Shown here: positions 1-7,912 of the stretch, piece after piece
Position numbering within the stretch: the first letter of the stretch is position 1
Layout: each line of letters opens with the position of its first letter
Origin: Candidatus Gallimonas intestinigallinarum
Lineage (GTDB): Bacteria; Bacillota_A; Clostridia; Christensenellales; Borkfalkiaceae
Direction of reading: 5' to 3'
DNA length: 47,220 nucleotides
NCBI GenBank assembly: GCA_019116405.1
Contig: DXBS01000109.1
Span: forward strand, 1 to 47,220
The notes under the pieces: model-generated
What the model saw: only the letters and a program-made list of their open reading frames with translations
Told to the model about the DNA's origin: nothing
Database searches by the model: none
Translations under genes and position numbers: made by a program

Positions 1-500
1 ATCTTGATCCCCTCGCGCAGGTAGTTGTAGCCCTTGATGTTGGGCGGGATGCCGATGGAGACAAAGATGTTGCTGATGCGCTCGTCCAGCGAACCCGCCC
101 GCCTGCGCTCCAGCTTTTCCCGCGCAGGACTAGGCGCGTCCTCCTGCGAGAGCTCCGCGACGCGCTCCTCCACGATCTCCGCCGAGACGGGCTTCATCAG
201 GTAGTAGCGTGCGCCCAGTGCGATGACGCGGCTGACGATCTTGTCGTCCGAGAAGTTCCCGAGCACAACGAAGTCCGCCTTCAGCCCAGCCTTCTTTGCG
301 CGCTCCATGACGGTAAATCCGTCCAATGAAGTGAGCAATAAGCTGGTGACCACCACGCAGGGAACATTCTTCTCAATCAGAGAAAGTCCCTGTGCGCCGT
401 CTCCCGTGACACCGCAGACGGTGTACCCTTCCCGCGCGAAGTATTCGGAAAGTTCGCGTGCGAATGCCTCATTGCTCTCCAAAATGAGTACCTTTTTCAT
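1..500 (-). CDS. spo0A: Spo0A-like response regulator with degenerate receiver (3' end outside window)
   Basis: Reading leftward from ATG at 498-500, behind a GGAGG box, the protein begins MKKVLILESNEAFARELSEY and shows the layout of a CheY-type receiver. It then runs into SNIFVSIGIPPNIKGYNYLR, which closely matches the start of the Spo0A DNA-binding domain; most of that domain lies beyond the window edge. Spo0A is the master regulator of sporulation, activated by Asp phosphorylation. Here the acidic pair is Glu8-Ser9, the phosphoacceptor position aligns with Ser53 (VVVTSLLLTSLDG), and the switch Thr is Gly. Only the conserved Lys (LMKP) remains. I infer a phosphorylation-independent Spo0A or a paralog. 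Family assignment is firm from the C-terminal motif; orthology is not. Confidence 0.85.
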   Translation of the reverse strand, partial: MKKVLILESNEAFARELSEYFAREGYTVCGVTGDGAQGLSLIEKNVPCVVVTSLLLTSLDGFTVMERAKKAGLKADFVVLGNFSDDKIVSRVIALGARYYLMKPVSAEIVEERVAELSQEDAPSPAREKLERRRAGSLDERISNIFVSIGIPPNIKGYNYLREGIK

Positions 501-533
501 AGTTTTCCTCCGTACTTTGAAATTACATACGGC

Positions 534-562
534 ATTATAAAACACAAATTTTTATTTGTAAA
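534..562 (-). promoter_or_regulatory. Sigma-A promoter of the Spo0A-like gene
   Basis: On the minus strand TTTACA (557-562) and TATAAT (534-539) are separated by 17 bp. The predicted start lies about 25 bp before the ATG, leaving room for the GGAGG box. The -35 box is directly preceded by the 21-bp iterated palindromes. Confidence 0.75.
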
Positions 563-567
563 GTCAT

Positions 568-621
568 TTTTGTACAAAATTCATAGATTTTTGTACAAAA
601 TTAGTCGAATTTTGTACAAAA
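568..621. repeat. Three TTTTGTACAAAA palindromes at 21-bp spacing
   Basis: The 12-bp perfect palindrome occurs at 568-579, 589-600 and 610-621. Starts are exactly 21 bp apart, two helical turns, so all copies face the same side of the DNA. The array ends 5 bp upstream of the -35 box of the Spo0A-like gene, which suits an activator or a cooperative regulator. The binding protein is unknown. Confidence 0.85.
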
Positions 622-638
622 ATGGAGAAACGACGAAT

Positions 639-645
639 TTCGACA
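639..645 (-). promoter_or_regulatory. Possible 0A box
   Basis: TGTCGAA on the minus strand matches the known Spo0A-binding core. It lies upstream of the palindrome array and could mediate autoregulation. A 7-mer match is weak evidence by itself. Confidence 0.35.
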
Positions 646-684
646 AGTTTTGCGCTCAGTTTTTTGATTATTTTAGGAAAAGAG

Positions 685-716
685 CGGCGCCCGCATGAAT
701 CTTCATGCGGGCGCCG
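685..716 (-). terminator. Hairpin terminator after cysK
   Basis: A GC-rich inverted repeat (CGGCGCCCGCATG with its complement, 6-nt loop) lies 16 bp past the cysK stop. On the minus strand it is followed by a CTCTTTT tract. Confidence 0.75.
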
Positions 717-731
717 CCCATGAAAAAACCG

Positions 732-1676
732 TTATGAATTGTCTGAGGATGCGAACATGGGCGTCGAAAGATAGCGATCCCCCGTATCGGGCAGCAGCAC
801 GACGACGGTCTTGCCCGCGCTCTCTTTGCGCTTTGCGACCTCGATCGCCGCCCGCAGCGCCGCACCCGACGAAATGCCCGCCAGAATGCCCTCTCTTTTC
901 CCGAGCAGCCTGCCTGCGGCGTAGGCGTCCTCGTCCGTCACGGCGACCACTTCGTCATAGATACCCGTGTCCAGCACTTCGGGCACAAAGCCCGCGCCGA
1001 TGCCCTGCAATCCGTGCGCGCCCGCCTTGCCGCCCGAGAGGACGGCAGAGGTCGCAGGTTCCACGGCGACCACTTTGACGGAGGGCTTTCGCTCCTTGAG
1101 GTAGCGACCGACACCCGTCACCGTCCCGCCCGTGCCGACGCCCGCGACGAAGACATCCACCGCGCCGTCCGTATCGGCATAGATCTCCGGTCCCGTGCTG
1201 CGATAGTGCGCCGCGGGATTGGCGGGATTGGAGAACTGCCCCGCAATCATGCTTCCCGGGATGGACGCCGCCAGTTCGTCCGCGCGGGCGATCGCGCCAG
1301 CCATTCCCTTGCTGCCGTCGGTGAGGACGAGTTCCGCGCCGTACGCCGTCATCAAAAGGCGGCGCTCCACAGACATACTGTCCGGCATCACGATGATGAC
1401 GCGGTATCCCCGCGCCGCCGCGACCGCCGCCAGCCCGATGCCCGTGTTGCCGCTGGTCGGCTCGATGATGACGGAGCCCTCTTTCAGCCTGCCCGTTCTC
1501 TCCGCGTCCTCGATCATCGCCAGCGCGACGCGGTCCTTGACGGAGCCCGCGGGATTAAAACTTTCCAGCTTTGCCAGAAGCCGCGCCCCGAGCGAATATT
1601 GCGCCTCGATGCCGCGCAGCTCCAGCAGCGGCGTCCTACCGATGAGCTGATCGACGGATGTATAGATCTTTGCCAT
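732..1676 (-). CDS. cysK: Cysteine synthase A
   Basis: A 314-aa PLP enzyme that makes L-cysteine from O-acetylserine and sulfide in the cytoplasm. The PLP lysine sits in NPAGSVKDR. The substrate loop TSGNTG and the phosphate-binding GVGTGGT are present, and length is normal for the family. The start chosen is ATG 1674-1676, preceded by GGAGGGAAC; an upstream ATG would add ten residues without a ribosome site. It is monocistronic, with its own promoter upstream and a hairpin terminator downstream. The 5' leader is only about 50 nt, too short for a T-box or SAM riboswitch. Confidence 0.95.
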   Translation of the reverse strand: MAKIYTSVDQLIGRTPLLELRGIEAQYSLGARLLAKLESFNPAGSVKDRVALAMIEDAERTGRLKEGSVIIEPTSGNTGIGLAAVAAARGYRVIIVMPDSMSVERRLLMTAYGAELVLTDGSKGMAGAIARADELAASIPGSMIAGQFSNPANPAAHYRSTGPEIYADTDGAVDVFVAGVGTGGTVTGVGRYLKERKPSVKVVAVEPATSAVLSGGKAGAHGLQGIGAGFVPEVLDTGIYDEVVAVTDEDAYAAGRLLGKREGILAGISSGAALRAAIEVAKRKESAGKTVVVLLPDTGDRYLSTPMFASSDNS

Positions 1677-1733
1677 GTTCCCTCCTTGCCCTCTTTGCGC
1701 CCCCTTCACGGGAGGCGCCCGATATTATTCGCT

Positions 1734-1762
1734 ATCATAGCACAATGCGCCCGATTTGTCAA
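1734..1762 (-). promoter_or_regulatory. cysK promoter
   Basis: TTGACA (1757-1762) and TATGAT (1734-1739) are 17 bp apart on the minus strand, about 60 bp before the cysK ATG. Confidence 0.85.
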
Positions 1763-1831
1763 TGTGCCCGCGATCGCACGCGCCCGAAAAGCAATTCAGC
1801 CGTTGCAAAATACGCGGAAATCCGACATACA

Positions 1832-1867
1832 ATCAAAATCACCGGTTGTAAAACCGGTGATTTTGAT
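1832..1867 (-). terminator. 16-bp hairpin after the BspA-like gene
   Basis: A perfect 16-bp inverted repeat has a GTAA loop (GNRA type) on the + strand. It lies about 65 bp past the stop of the lipoprotein gene and before the cysK promoter, so it probably insulates the two units. No strong T-tract follows. Confidence 0.6.
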
Positions 1868-1933
1868 ATATAGTGAGTTAAATTTGGATAGACAAATCAC
1901 CCTTTCAAGGAACGCGCAGTCCGAAAGGCTATT

Positions 1934-3286
1934 TTACCACTCATACCGTTCCCACTTACCATAATAAGCATGCTCACCGGCAAGAAGGGACGCGGCAACG
2001 GCGGGATCAGAAAGATCTTCGCTGGAAACTTCATTTCCTTCGGCAACCCAACCTTCCGGATTTTCGAACACAACGCTCTTAAGCGCGGTACAGCCATCGA
2101 AAGCAAATCCATCAATCACTGTCACGCTATCGGGAATGACAATGCTCTCAAGCCCGGTGCACCCCGCAAACATATTGCTGCCAATCTCTGTCACACCATC
2201 GGGAATGACGACTTTCGTAAGCCCGGTACAGGATAGAAAAGCCCCTGCGCCAATCTCTGTCACACTATCGGGAATATCAATACTTGTAAGCCCGGTGCAG
2301 CCATAGAACGCGAAGCCACCAATGCTCGTCACACCTTCGGGAATATCAATACTCTTAAGCCCGGTACAGCCATTGAAAGCACCTCCGCCAATGTTCGTCA
2401 CACCTTCGGGAATTGTAACATCCGAGAGCCAGGTGATCCACTCAAAAGCGCTCCCCCCGATTTCCGTGACGGGATGCCCGTTGTAGGTGGACGGAATCGT
2501 GAGAACTGCATCGGACATTGTCCCGATGCCCGTGACAGTATATCCGCTGCCGTTAAACCGATATACCAATTGCTCGTCGGGTTCGGGCGGAACGGATGGA
2601 TCGGAGGCGCCGCAGCGATCGCACGCGCCGTTGACATAGTGATGCCCAAGCGAGGAAAGAGCCTGATAGGTCGTATAATCGCAGTTTTCGCACGTCTCAT
2701 ACGCCGCCCAACCGCTCTGTGTACAGGTCGGGTCTTGTCCCGCATGCGGAACAAATCTGTGCCCCGCCTCAGGGATTGCCGTATATGTCGTATAATCGCA
2801 GCGCGAGCAGGTCTCGTACGCTTCCCAGCCCGCCTGCGTGCAGGTCGCCGCCTGCCCTGCGTGGTAGACGGTATCATGCCCGAGCGCCGAGAGCGCCGCA
2901 TACGTCGTATAATTGCAGCGCGAGCAGGTCTCGTACGCTTCCCAGCCGGGCTGCGTACAGGTCGCCGCCTGTCCCGCGTGCTCGACAATATCATGTCCGA
3001 GTGCCGGGATCGTCTCCGTCTGCTCGTCCATGCAGGTCAGGCACGTCCGCACACGCGTTCCGACGTTCGTGCAGGTCGCCTCCTGCTCGATCACCCATTC
3101 GCCGTATGTATGTTCGTGTTGTTCCTGATTGCCGTCGTCGGGAGTTCCGGGCACATCGTCGCCGGGCGTGACAATCGACGGATCATCATCAGAGCCCTCA
3201 GCATCATTATCACATGCGGCAAGGCCCACCACGCATGCCGCCATCAGCGCCGACAATGCCAAAACGAAAAATTTCCGCTTTTTCAT
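1934..3286 (-). CDS. BspA-like leucine-rich-repeat lipoprotein with CxxC repeats
   Basis: A roughly 450-aa secreted, lipid-anchored surface protein. The N-terminus MKKRKFFVLALSALMAA ends in a lipobox LAAC, followed by an acidic Asp/Pro linker. Next come four to five tandem modules of the type TCTQxGWEAYETCSRCxYTTY, each with paired Cys and His. The C-terminal half holds at least five LRR_5 repeats of 23 residues (IGxxAFxGCTGLxSIxIP). Two adjacent ATGs exist; the second (3284-3286) has the better spacing from GGAGG. BspA-type proteins are usually adhesins. The Cys/His modules may bind metal or be disulfide-bonded; their role is unknown. Confidence 0.85.
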   Translation of the reverse strand: MKKRKFFVLALSALMAACVVGLAACDNDAEGSDDDPSIVTPGDDVPGTPDDGNQEQHEHTYGEWVIEQEATCTNVGTRVRTCLTCMDEQTETIPALGHDIVEHAGQAATCTQPGWEAYETCSRCNYTTYAALSALGHDTVYHAGQAATCTQAGWEAYETCSRCDYTTYTAIPEAGHRFVPHAGQDPTCTQSGWAAYETCENCDYTTYQALSSLGHHYVNGACDRCGASDPSVPPEPDEQLVYRFNGSGYTVTGIGTMSDAVLTIPSTYNGHPVTEIGGSAFEWITWLSDVTIPEGVTNIGGGAFNGCTGLKSIDIPEGVTSIGGFAFYGCTGLTSIDIPDSVTEIGAGAFLSCTGLTKVVIPDGVTEIGSNMFAGCTGLESIVIPDSVTVIDGFAFDGCTALKSVVFENPEGWVAEGNEVSSEDLSDPAVAASLLAGEHAYYGKWERYEW

Positions 3287-3362
3287 CATATGCCTCCAAA
3301 TCTTTCTTAAATTATGTACAATATAATGATAGCATTTTTTCTTGAAAAAGTCATAAAATTGG

Positions 3363-3490
3363 CTGACAGGTCCTGTCAGTCTTTCGTTTTTTGCAAAAAA
3401 ATTGCCACGACCTTATGAAAAGCCGTGGCAGACTGTTCCCGTGATGTCGCAACGGGCGCGCCGCCGCGGAAACTTCCGCGGCGGCGCGCC
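3363..3490. terminator. Cluster of three hairpins after the GNAT gene
   Basis: Three inverted repeats fill the gap between the GNAT gene and the BspA-like gene. 3455-3490 has a 16-bp stem built on GGCGCGCC. 3403-3430 is TGCCACG paired with CGTGGCA, followed on the minus strand by seven T, a clear intrinsic terminator for the GNAT gene. 3363-3379 is CTGACAG paired with CTGTCAG, followed by T-rich sequence on the + strand. Confidence 0.65.
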
Positions 3491-3543
3491 TTTCAATTTT
3501 TATGGCAGGCTCTCCCGCGTCCCGCCCTCGTGCGACGCAGGTG

Positions 3544-3990
3544 TTACAAAATTTTTTCCATCGTTGTCTTTTGCACCGTCATGCCGCGGCTGAGATAGAA
3601 TGCCTGCGCACTCTCGTTGCCCGCCCAGACGTTGAGCGTCACGCTGTAAAAACCGTTCTGCTTTGCATACGCCGTGACGCAGTCAAAGATCGCCGACGCG
3701 ATGCCGTGTCTGCGCCACGCCGCGTCCACGCAGAGATCGTCCAGATAGAGCGTCGGGGTGTGTTCCCGCTTCTCCACACAGAAGGCGTAGCCGACGACCT
3801 GCCCCTCCGTCTCCGCGACGAACACGGGGCGCGCTTCCTCCGCAAGAATGGCGCGCAGCTCCTCGCCGTTGTACTTTGTCCCGCCCGCATGAAACAGGTC
3901 GGGACGGAGTGCGGCGTGGACGTCGTTGACCTGCCGCAAAATCTTGTGAATTGTGGAGATATCCCCCTCGTTTGCCCTTCGTATGATCAT
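3544..3990 (-). CDS. GNAT-family N-acetyltransferase
   Basis: A 148-aa protein with the GNAT fold. The acetyl-CoA pyrophosphate loop WRRHGIAS is near residues 92-99. LYLDDLCVDAAWR forms beta-4, and the C-terminal AFYLSRGM motif is typical. ATG 3988-3990 follows GGAGGCAAT. The acceptor substrate cannot be read from sequence. The gene begins just after the terminator of the flotillin gene. Confidence 0.85.
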   Translation of the reverse strand: MIIRRANEGDISTIHKILRQVNDVHAALRPDLFHAGGTKYNGEELRAILAEEARPVFVAETEGQVVGYAFCVEKREHTPTLYLDDLCVDAAWRRHGIASAIFDCVTAYAKQNGFYSVTLNVWAGNESAQAFYLSRGMTVQKTTMEKIL

Positions 3991-4006
3991 ATTGCCTCCG
4001 AAAAAA

Positions 4007-4027
4007 CGAGCCCGCTCAGCGGGCTCG
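4007..4027 (-). terminator. Terminator of the flotillin operon
   Basis: CGAGCCCGC pairs with GCGGGCTCG across a 3-nt loop and is followed on the minus strand by six T. It lies between the flotillin stop and the ribosome binding site of the GNAT gene. Confidence 0.9.
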
Positions 4028-4037
4028 CAATCATTGT

Positions 4038-5474
4038 TTACTTTGCTTCGGGCGTCTTGGCTGCATCCTTTTCTTCCGCAGGCACTTCCGCAGGCGCGCT
4101 CTCCGCAGGTGCGCTTTCCGCCGCCTTGCGGGGCGCCACGAGGTCGGGCAGCGAGAGCCCTGCCATGTTGTAGAGATCCTCAAGGGGCGGCAAAGATTTC
4201 AGAAGCCCCGACAAAAATCCCGCCGTCGCCGTCTTGCCGTCCGCGCTCGCTGCGCCGTCCCAGACGGTGACCTTGTCGATCTTGACGCCCGCGATCGCCT
4301 TGACCTGCTCGGCGACGATGACTTCCAGCTTGTCGGCAATGAGCAGGCGCACCGCATCGGGCGCGGAACCGGCGCTTGCGACGAGCGCATCCATACCTTC
4401 CGCCTGCTTGGTCAGCTTTTCGCGCAGACCGCGCGCCTCTGCGTCCATCTTGGCAAAGATTGCGTCCGCTTCGCCCTGCGCCTTTCTGCGCGTCTGCTCG
4501 GCGATCGCCTCCGCTTCGATCTCCAGTTTCTGTTTTTCAATGTTCGCCGCGACGATGATATCCGCTTCCTGCGTCGCGCGTTCGCGCGCGGCGCGCGCGA
4601 CTTCCGCCGCCTGCTCCGCGCTGTAGCTCTCTTCGAGCGCCTTTGCCGCCTGCACCTTTTCCGCGGTGACGGCGAGCTTCAACGCCTCCGCCTCCTTTTC
4701 GCGGAGCAGTGCCTGCGAACGGGCGATCTCCGCCTTTGCCTTGTTTTCGCCGTCGATCGCGGCGGATTCCGCCTCCGCGACGCGGACACGCTCTTCGCGC
4801 TTGGCGTTCGCCTGACCGATCGCACCCTTCTTGTCCTCTTCCGCGACGGAGACGCGCGCATCGTTGATCGCCTTTGCCGCCGCCTCCTTGCCGAGTGCCG
4901 TGATATAGCCCGATTCATCGGAGATATCCGTCACGTTGACGTTGATGAGCCTGAGTCCCACCTTTTTCAGCTCGCCTTCGACATTGCGCGAGATTGCCTC
5001 GAGGAACTTATCTCTGTCCGAGTTGATCTCCTCGATATTCATCGTCGCGATGACCAGACGCAGCTGACCGAAGATGATATCGCGCGCAAGGTCGCTGATC
5101 TGCGTGAGCGAGAGCATCCCCAGGCGCTCTGCCGCATTCTGCATGATACCCGGGTCGGTCGAAATGCCCACCGTAAAGATGGACGGCACGTCGATACGGA
5201 TGTTCTGCTTGGAGAGCGTGTTCTTGAGATCCACGGAAATGGCGAGCGGCGTCATGTCCATATAGGTGTACTTCTGGAAGAAGGGCCAGACAAACGCCGC
5301 GCCGCCGTGGATGCATCTGGACGACTGATAGGTCCCGTCGGACGAAGCCTTGAGTTTACCGTAGATGATCATGATCTTGTCGGGCGGGCAGGTCTTGTAC
5401 CGCACCGCGACCGTGAGGATGATCATGAAGATGATCAGCACTGCGACGATGACAACTGCAATGATTGCTTCCAT
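4038..5474 (-). CDS. floT: Flotillin-like SPFH membrane scaffold protein
   Basis: A 478-aa protein. An N-terminal hydrophobic helix (residues 3-24) anchors it to the membrane. The SPFH/PHB domain covers about 26-200 (FTVGISTDPGIMQNAAERL, the flotillin signature region). A long Ala/Glu coiled coil spans roughly 200-370 (repeats of the VRVAEAES type), and a low-complexity Pro/Ala/Glu tail closes the protein. Flotillins organise functional membrane microdomains. The NfeD-like gene lies 15 bp upstream in the same direction, matching the yuaF-floT pairing of Bacillus. ATG 5472-5474 follows GGGAG. Confidence 0.9.
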   Translation of the reverse strand: MEAIIAVVIVAVLIIFMIILTVAVRYKTCPPDKIMIIYGKLKASSDGTYQSSRCIHGGAAFVWPFFQKYTYMDMTPLAISVDLKNTLSKQNIRIDVPSIFTVGISTDPGIMQNAAERLGMLSLTQISDLARDIIFGQLRLVIATMNIEEINSDRDKFLEAISRNVEGELKKVGLRLINVNVTDISDESGYITALGKEAAAKAINDARVSVAEEDKKGAIGQANAKREERVRVAEAESAAIDGENKAKAEIARSQALLREKEAEALKLAVTAEKVQAAKALEESYSAEQAAEVARAARERATQEADIIVAANIEKQKLEIEAEAIAEQTRRKAQGEADAIFAKMDAEARGLREKLTKQAEGMDALVASAGSAPDAVRLLIADKLEVIVAEQVKAIAGVKIDKVTVWDGAASADGKTATAGFLSGLLKSLPPLEDLYNMAGLSLPDLVAPRKAAESAPAESAPAEVPAEEKDAAKTPEAK

Positions 5475-5489
5475 GTGTTACATTCTCCC

Positions 5490-6086
5490 TTATTGTTGAC
5501 TTGCCTGATTTTCCGTCTGCTTCTTTGTAACGACGGCAAAGTCATCGCTGTATTCGGTGATCTCCACCATGCTGTCCACGGGGATGCGCTCCCCGTCCGT
5601 GACGGCGTCGATCTCCATGTACTGCCCCTGCGCCGTGAAGGTGATCTTGCCCCGTCCCGTGCGCTGCCCGGGGATGGAGACATACACCGTCGCCGTCATG
5701 CCGACCAGGCGCTTTTTGACCAGATTTCCCGAGCATTGCAGCCTGGCGATGCCGCGCATGGCAAACCCGACGCCCAGGAGCGCCACCGTGCCCGTGGCGA
5801 CCGCAATGAGAATGGGCGCCCAGATGTTGTCGCCAAGCCCTGTCTGCGCCGCAAAGCCGCACCAGCCGCCCAGCGCAAAGAACGCCGTCAGCCCCTTGAC
5901 CGTGAAAAAGGAAAGCCCGCTGTCCGTATCGACGTCGCCGTCAAAGACGTCATCCATATCAAAATCACCGCCGCCTCCCAGCGAAAACAGCATCATGATG
6001 ATCTGAATGACGAGCAGAACGCTCGCAATGATCGCAATGATGAAATAGACCTTCTCTGCGACACTGAGGTTTAGAAACCAATTCAA
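5490..6086 (-). CDS. NfeD-like membrane protein (YuaF type)
   Basis: A 198-aa membrane protein paired with the flotillin. It has one hydrophobic segment near the N-terminus, an acidic loop (DFDMDDVFDGDVDTD), two more segments and a C-terminal OB-fold-like NfeD domain (GMTATVYVSIPGQRTGRGKI). I chose the TTG start at 6084-6086 because GGGAGG lies 8 bp upstream. The nearest upstream ATG in frame would put 38 unlikely residues before the first helix and lies beyond the promoter region. It is first in a two-gene operon with floT. Confidence 0.85.
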   Translation of the reverse strand: MNWFLNLSVAEKVYFIIAIIASVLLVIQIIMMLFSLGGGGDFDMDDVFDGDVDTDSGLSFFTVKGLTAFFALGGWCGFAAQTGLGDNIWAPILIAVATGTVALLGVGFAMRGIARLQCSGNLVKKRLVGMTATVYVSIPGQRTGRGKITFTAQGQYMEIDAVTDGERIPVDSMVEITEYSDDFAVVTKKQTENQASQQ

Positions 6087-6171
6087 GTCTGTTTCCTCCC
6101 GTGAAATAACGTCTCCCGCGCCCTGCCGAAGGATTGTGCACGACGCTTGCTTCGTCTGACGCCTCAGCGCC

Positions 6172-6200
6172 ATTATAGCATATGCCACTCCCGAACGCAA
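6172..6200 (-). promoter_or_regulatory. Promoter of the nfeD-floT operon
   Basis: TTGCGT (6195-6200) and TATAAT (6172-6177) are separated by 17 bp on the minus strand. Confidence 0.7.
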
Positions 6201-6242
6201 TAGGCAGCCGCAAATTCATATGCGGGAATTTTGTGCGCGTTT

Positions 6243-7124
6243 TTATATAAACAGCCCCAGATACCAGGCGACGATCTCCTGTCCGAAGAACAGAGCAAGG
6301 GCAGTCGCGGCCGCCAAAAAGGGCGCAAACGGGAATGCCTTTGCCGGAACGTCTTCACCCTCCCGCTCCGCATCCTTGCCGCCCTTTTGATCGGTGTCGG
6401 GCTCCTCCTCTTGGGGGACGCCCCCTCTTTTTCTGCGAAAGATCGCCATGCAACCCATCACCAGCGCCGCCGCAACGCTCCCGAACAGAACGGCGACGAT
6501 GAGCCCCTGCCAGCCGACGAGCAGTCCCGCCGCCGTCATGAGTTTGACGTCGCCCAATCCAAGCCCCTCCCTGCCCGTCAGCAGGCGGAAGCCCCAATAG
6601 AGCAGCAGGAAAAAGCCAAGCCCCGCCGCCATGCCGATCAGCCGCGCCTGCCAGCCGATGCCGACGCCAACGCCGAATACGTCGCAGAGCAGCGCCGCAA
6701 GTCCGCACAATAAGAGGGCGACGTGCGTGCTGTCGGGGATCGTCATGGTATCGAGGTCGCAGGCAAAGACGACGATGAGTGCCGATATCGCAATGCAGGA
6801 GATCACGACCATGCCGATGCCGCATCGGTAAAAGCACGCGACGCTTGCAAGCCATAACAGGCAGTTTGCAAGTTCCACCAGGGGATAGCGCGGCGAAATG
6901 CGCGTCCCGCAGTCCCTGCATCTGCCGCGCAGCAGGAGATAGGAGAGCACGGGGACGTTGTCATACCAGCGCACCCGCGCACCACAGGAAATGCAGTGCG
7001 ACGGCGGTTTTACGAGGCTCATGCCGCGCGGAAGGCGGTAGATGAGCACATTGAGAAAGCTTCCGAAGCACAGCCCGAGCACCCCCGCCAGAATATAGGT
7101 GATGATGAGACAGACCCGCTCCAT
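6243..7124 (-). CDS. Type IV prepilin peptidase / methyltransferase
   Basis: A 293-aa polytopic membrane aspartyl protease (A24 family) that cleaves type IV prepilin leaders and N-methylates the new N-terminus. The N-terminal domain has GSFLNVLIYRLP and the zinc site CISC...CRDC. The two catalytic Asp are in DLDTMTIPD and GLGLGDVKL. A cytoplasmic Lys/Glu-rich insert precedes the last helix. The ATG at 7122-7124 directly begins MERVCLIITYIL. The prepilin gene lies upstream on the same strand, so the two probably serve one pilus or competence pseudopilus. Confidence 0.95.
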   Translation of the reverse strand: MERVCLIITYILAGVLGLCFGSFLNVLIYRLPRGMSLVKPPSHCISCGARVRWYDNVPVLSYLLLRGRCRDCGTRISPRYPLVELANCLLWLASVACFYRCGIGMVVISCIAISALIVVFACDLDTMTIPDSTHVALLLCGLAALLCDVFGVGVGIGWQARLIGMAAGLGFFLLLYWGFRLLTGREGLGLGDVKLMTAAGLLVGWQGLIVAVLFGSVAAALVMGCMAIFRRKRGGVPQEEEPDTDQKGGKDAEREGEDVPAKAFPFAPFLAAATALALFFGQEIVAWYLGLFI

Positions 7125-7257
7125 AGTTCCCGCTCCATCCGCGCCCGACGCCTGTCGCCGTTCCGCGTACGCTCTTTCCCGGCGCTTCACAATCTGACCG
7201 CCTCTGCATGTACTTTTCATGCCGGCGCTCGCCGGAATGTGACCGCTTTTCCTGCAT

Positions 7258-7349
7258 GCGCGGCGCGCCGCCCATGGGCGGCGCGCCGCGCTTTCAAATT
7301 GAAATATGCAGACACATGAAATGCGGGCGCCTCCGAACGGCGCGCCCGC
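7258..7349 (-). terminator. Two large GC hairpins between the prepilin and peptidase genes
   Basis: 7258-7291 is a 34-bp perfect palindrome centred on CCATGG. 7323-7349 pairs GCGGGCGC with GCGCCCGC. Together they probably end the prepilin transcript. Confidence 0.65.
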
Positions 7350-7393
7350 TGCTTTGCGGAATACATCCGCCGAACTGACACATTGCTACGCAA

Positions 7394-7837
7394 TCAGTTC
7401 CCCGCAGACAGCGCATAGATCTTCACGTTCTCGTACACCGCCCGGTAGCCGTCGCCCGTATTGACCTGCGTATCGGTGACCGTTAGCGTGGTCGCAGCGT
7501 CCGTACCATAAAACGTGACCTGTGTGCTCTCGGGCTTTTCCGAAATGGGCAACTCGACAAACGTGCCGGAAATGACCCAGAAATACATCGTCGTCCCGTC
7601 GACAGTCACCTCTACAAGGTAATTTTGCTCCTCATCCGCCTCAGGGATATCCGCCACGGCAGAATAGATACCCCACTCCGTGCGCCCCTGGGTAATCGCC
7701 GTCTCCTCCCGATCCTCCGCAATGGAATCAAAGAGCACGGGCAGCAATACCGCCATTAAGACAGCAATGACCGCTATGACGATGACAAGCTCAGTGATCG
7801 TAAAGCCCCTTTTTGCTTTTTTCAGAAAGGTTTTCAT
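7394..7837 (-). CDS. Type IV pilin-like prepilin
   Basis: A 147-aa protein with a class III signal: basic leader MKTFLKKAKRG, then FTITELVIVIAVIAVLMAVL with Glu at +5 of the mature protein. The C-terminal globular domain is small and rich in beta strands. ATG 7835-7837 has AAGGAG upstream, so it is preferred over an in-frame ATG 15 bp earlier. It is the likely substrate of the neighbouring peptidase. A major pilin and a ComG-type pseudopilin cannot be told apart here. Confidence 0.88.
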   Translation of the reverse strand: MKTFLKKAKRGFTITELVIVIAVIAVLMAVLLPVLFDSIAEDREETAITQGRTEWGIYSAVADIPEADEEQNYLVEVTVDGTTMYFWVISGTFVELPISEKPESTQVTFYGTDAATTLTVTDTQVNTGDGYRAVYENVKIYALSAGN

Positions 7838-7912
7838 AGTCTTCTCCTTCATGCAGGAAACGCGCGGCAGAACGCCGCATCCGTATTTCCCTGCGGAACA
7901 CGGTGTTCCGTC

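Noticed and set aside
1677..1733. T-box or SAM riboswitch before cysK
   Set aside because: The leader between promoter and ATG is about 55 nt and has no AGGGUGG-type T-box or SAM-box motif.
7258..7291. The 34-bp perfect palindrome as a special operator
   Set aside because: GC-rich hairpins built on GGCGCGCC also follow other genes here (for example 3455-3490), so it is best read as a terminator of local style.
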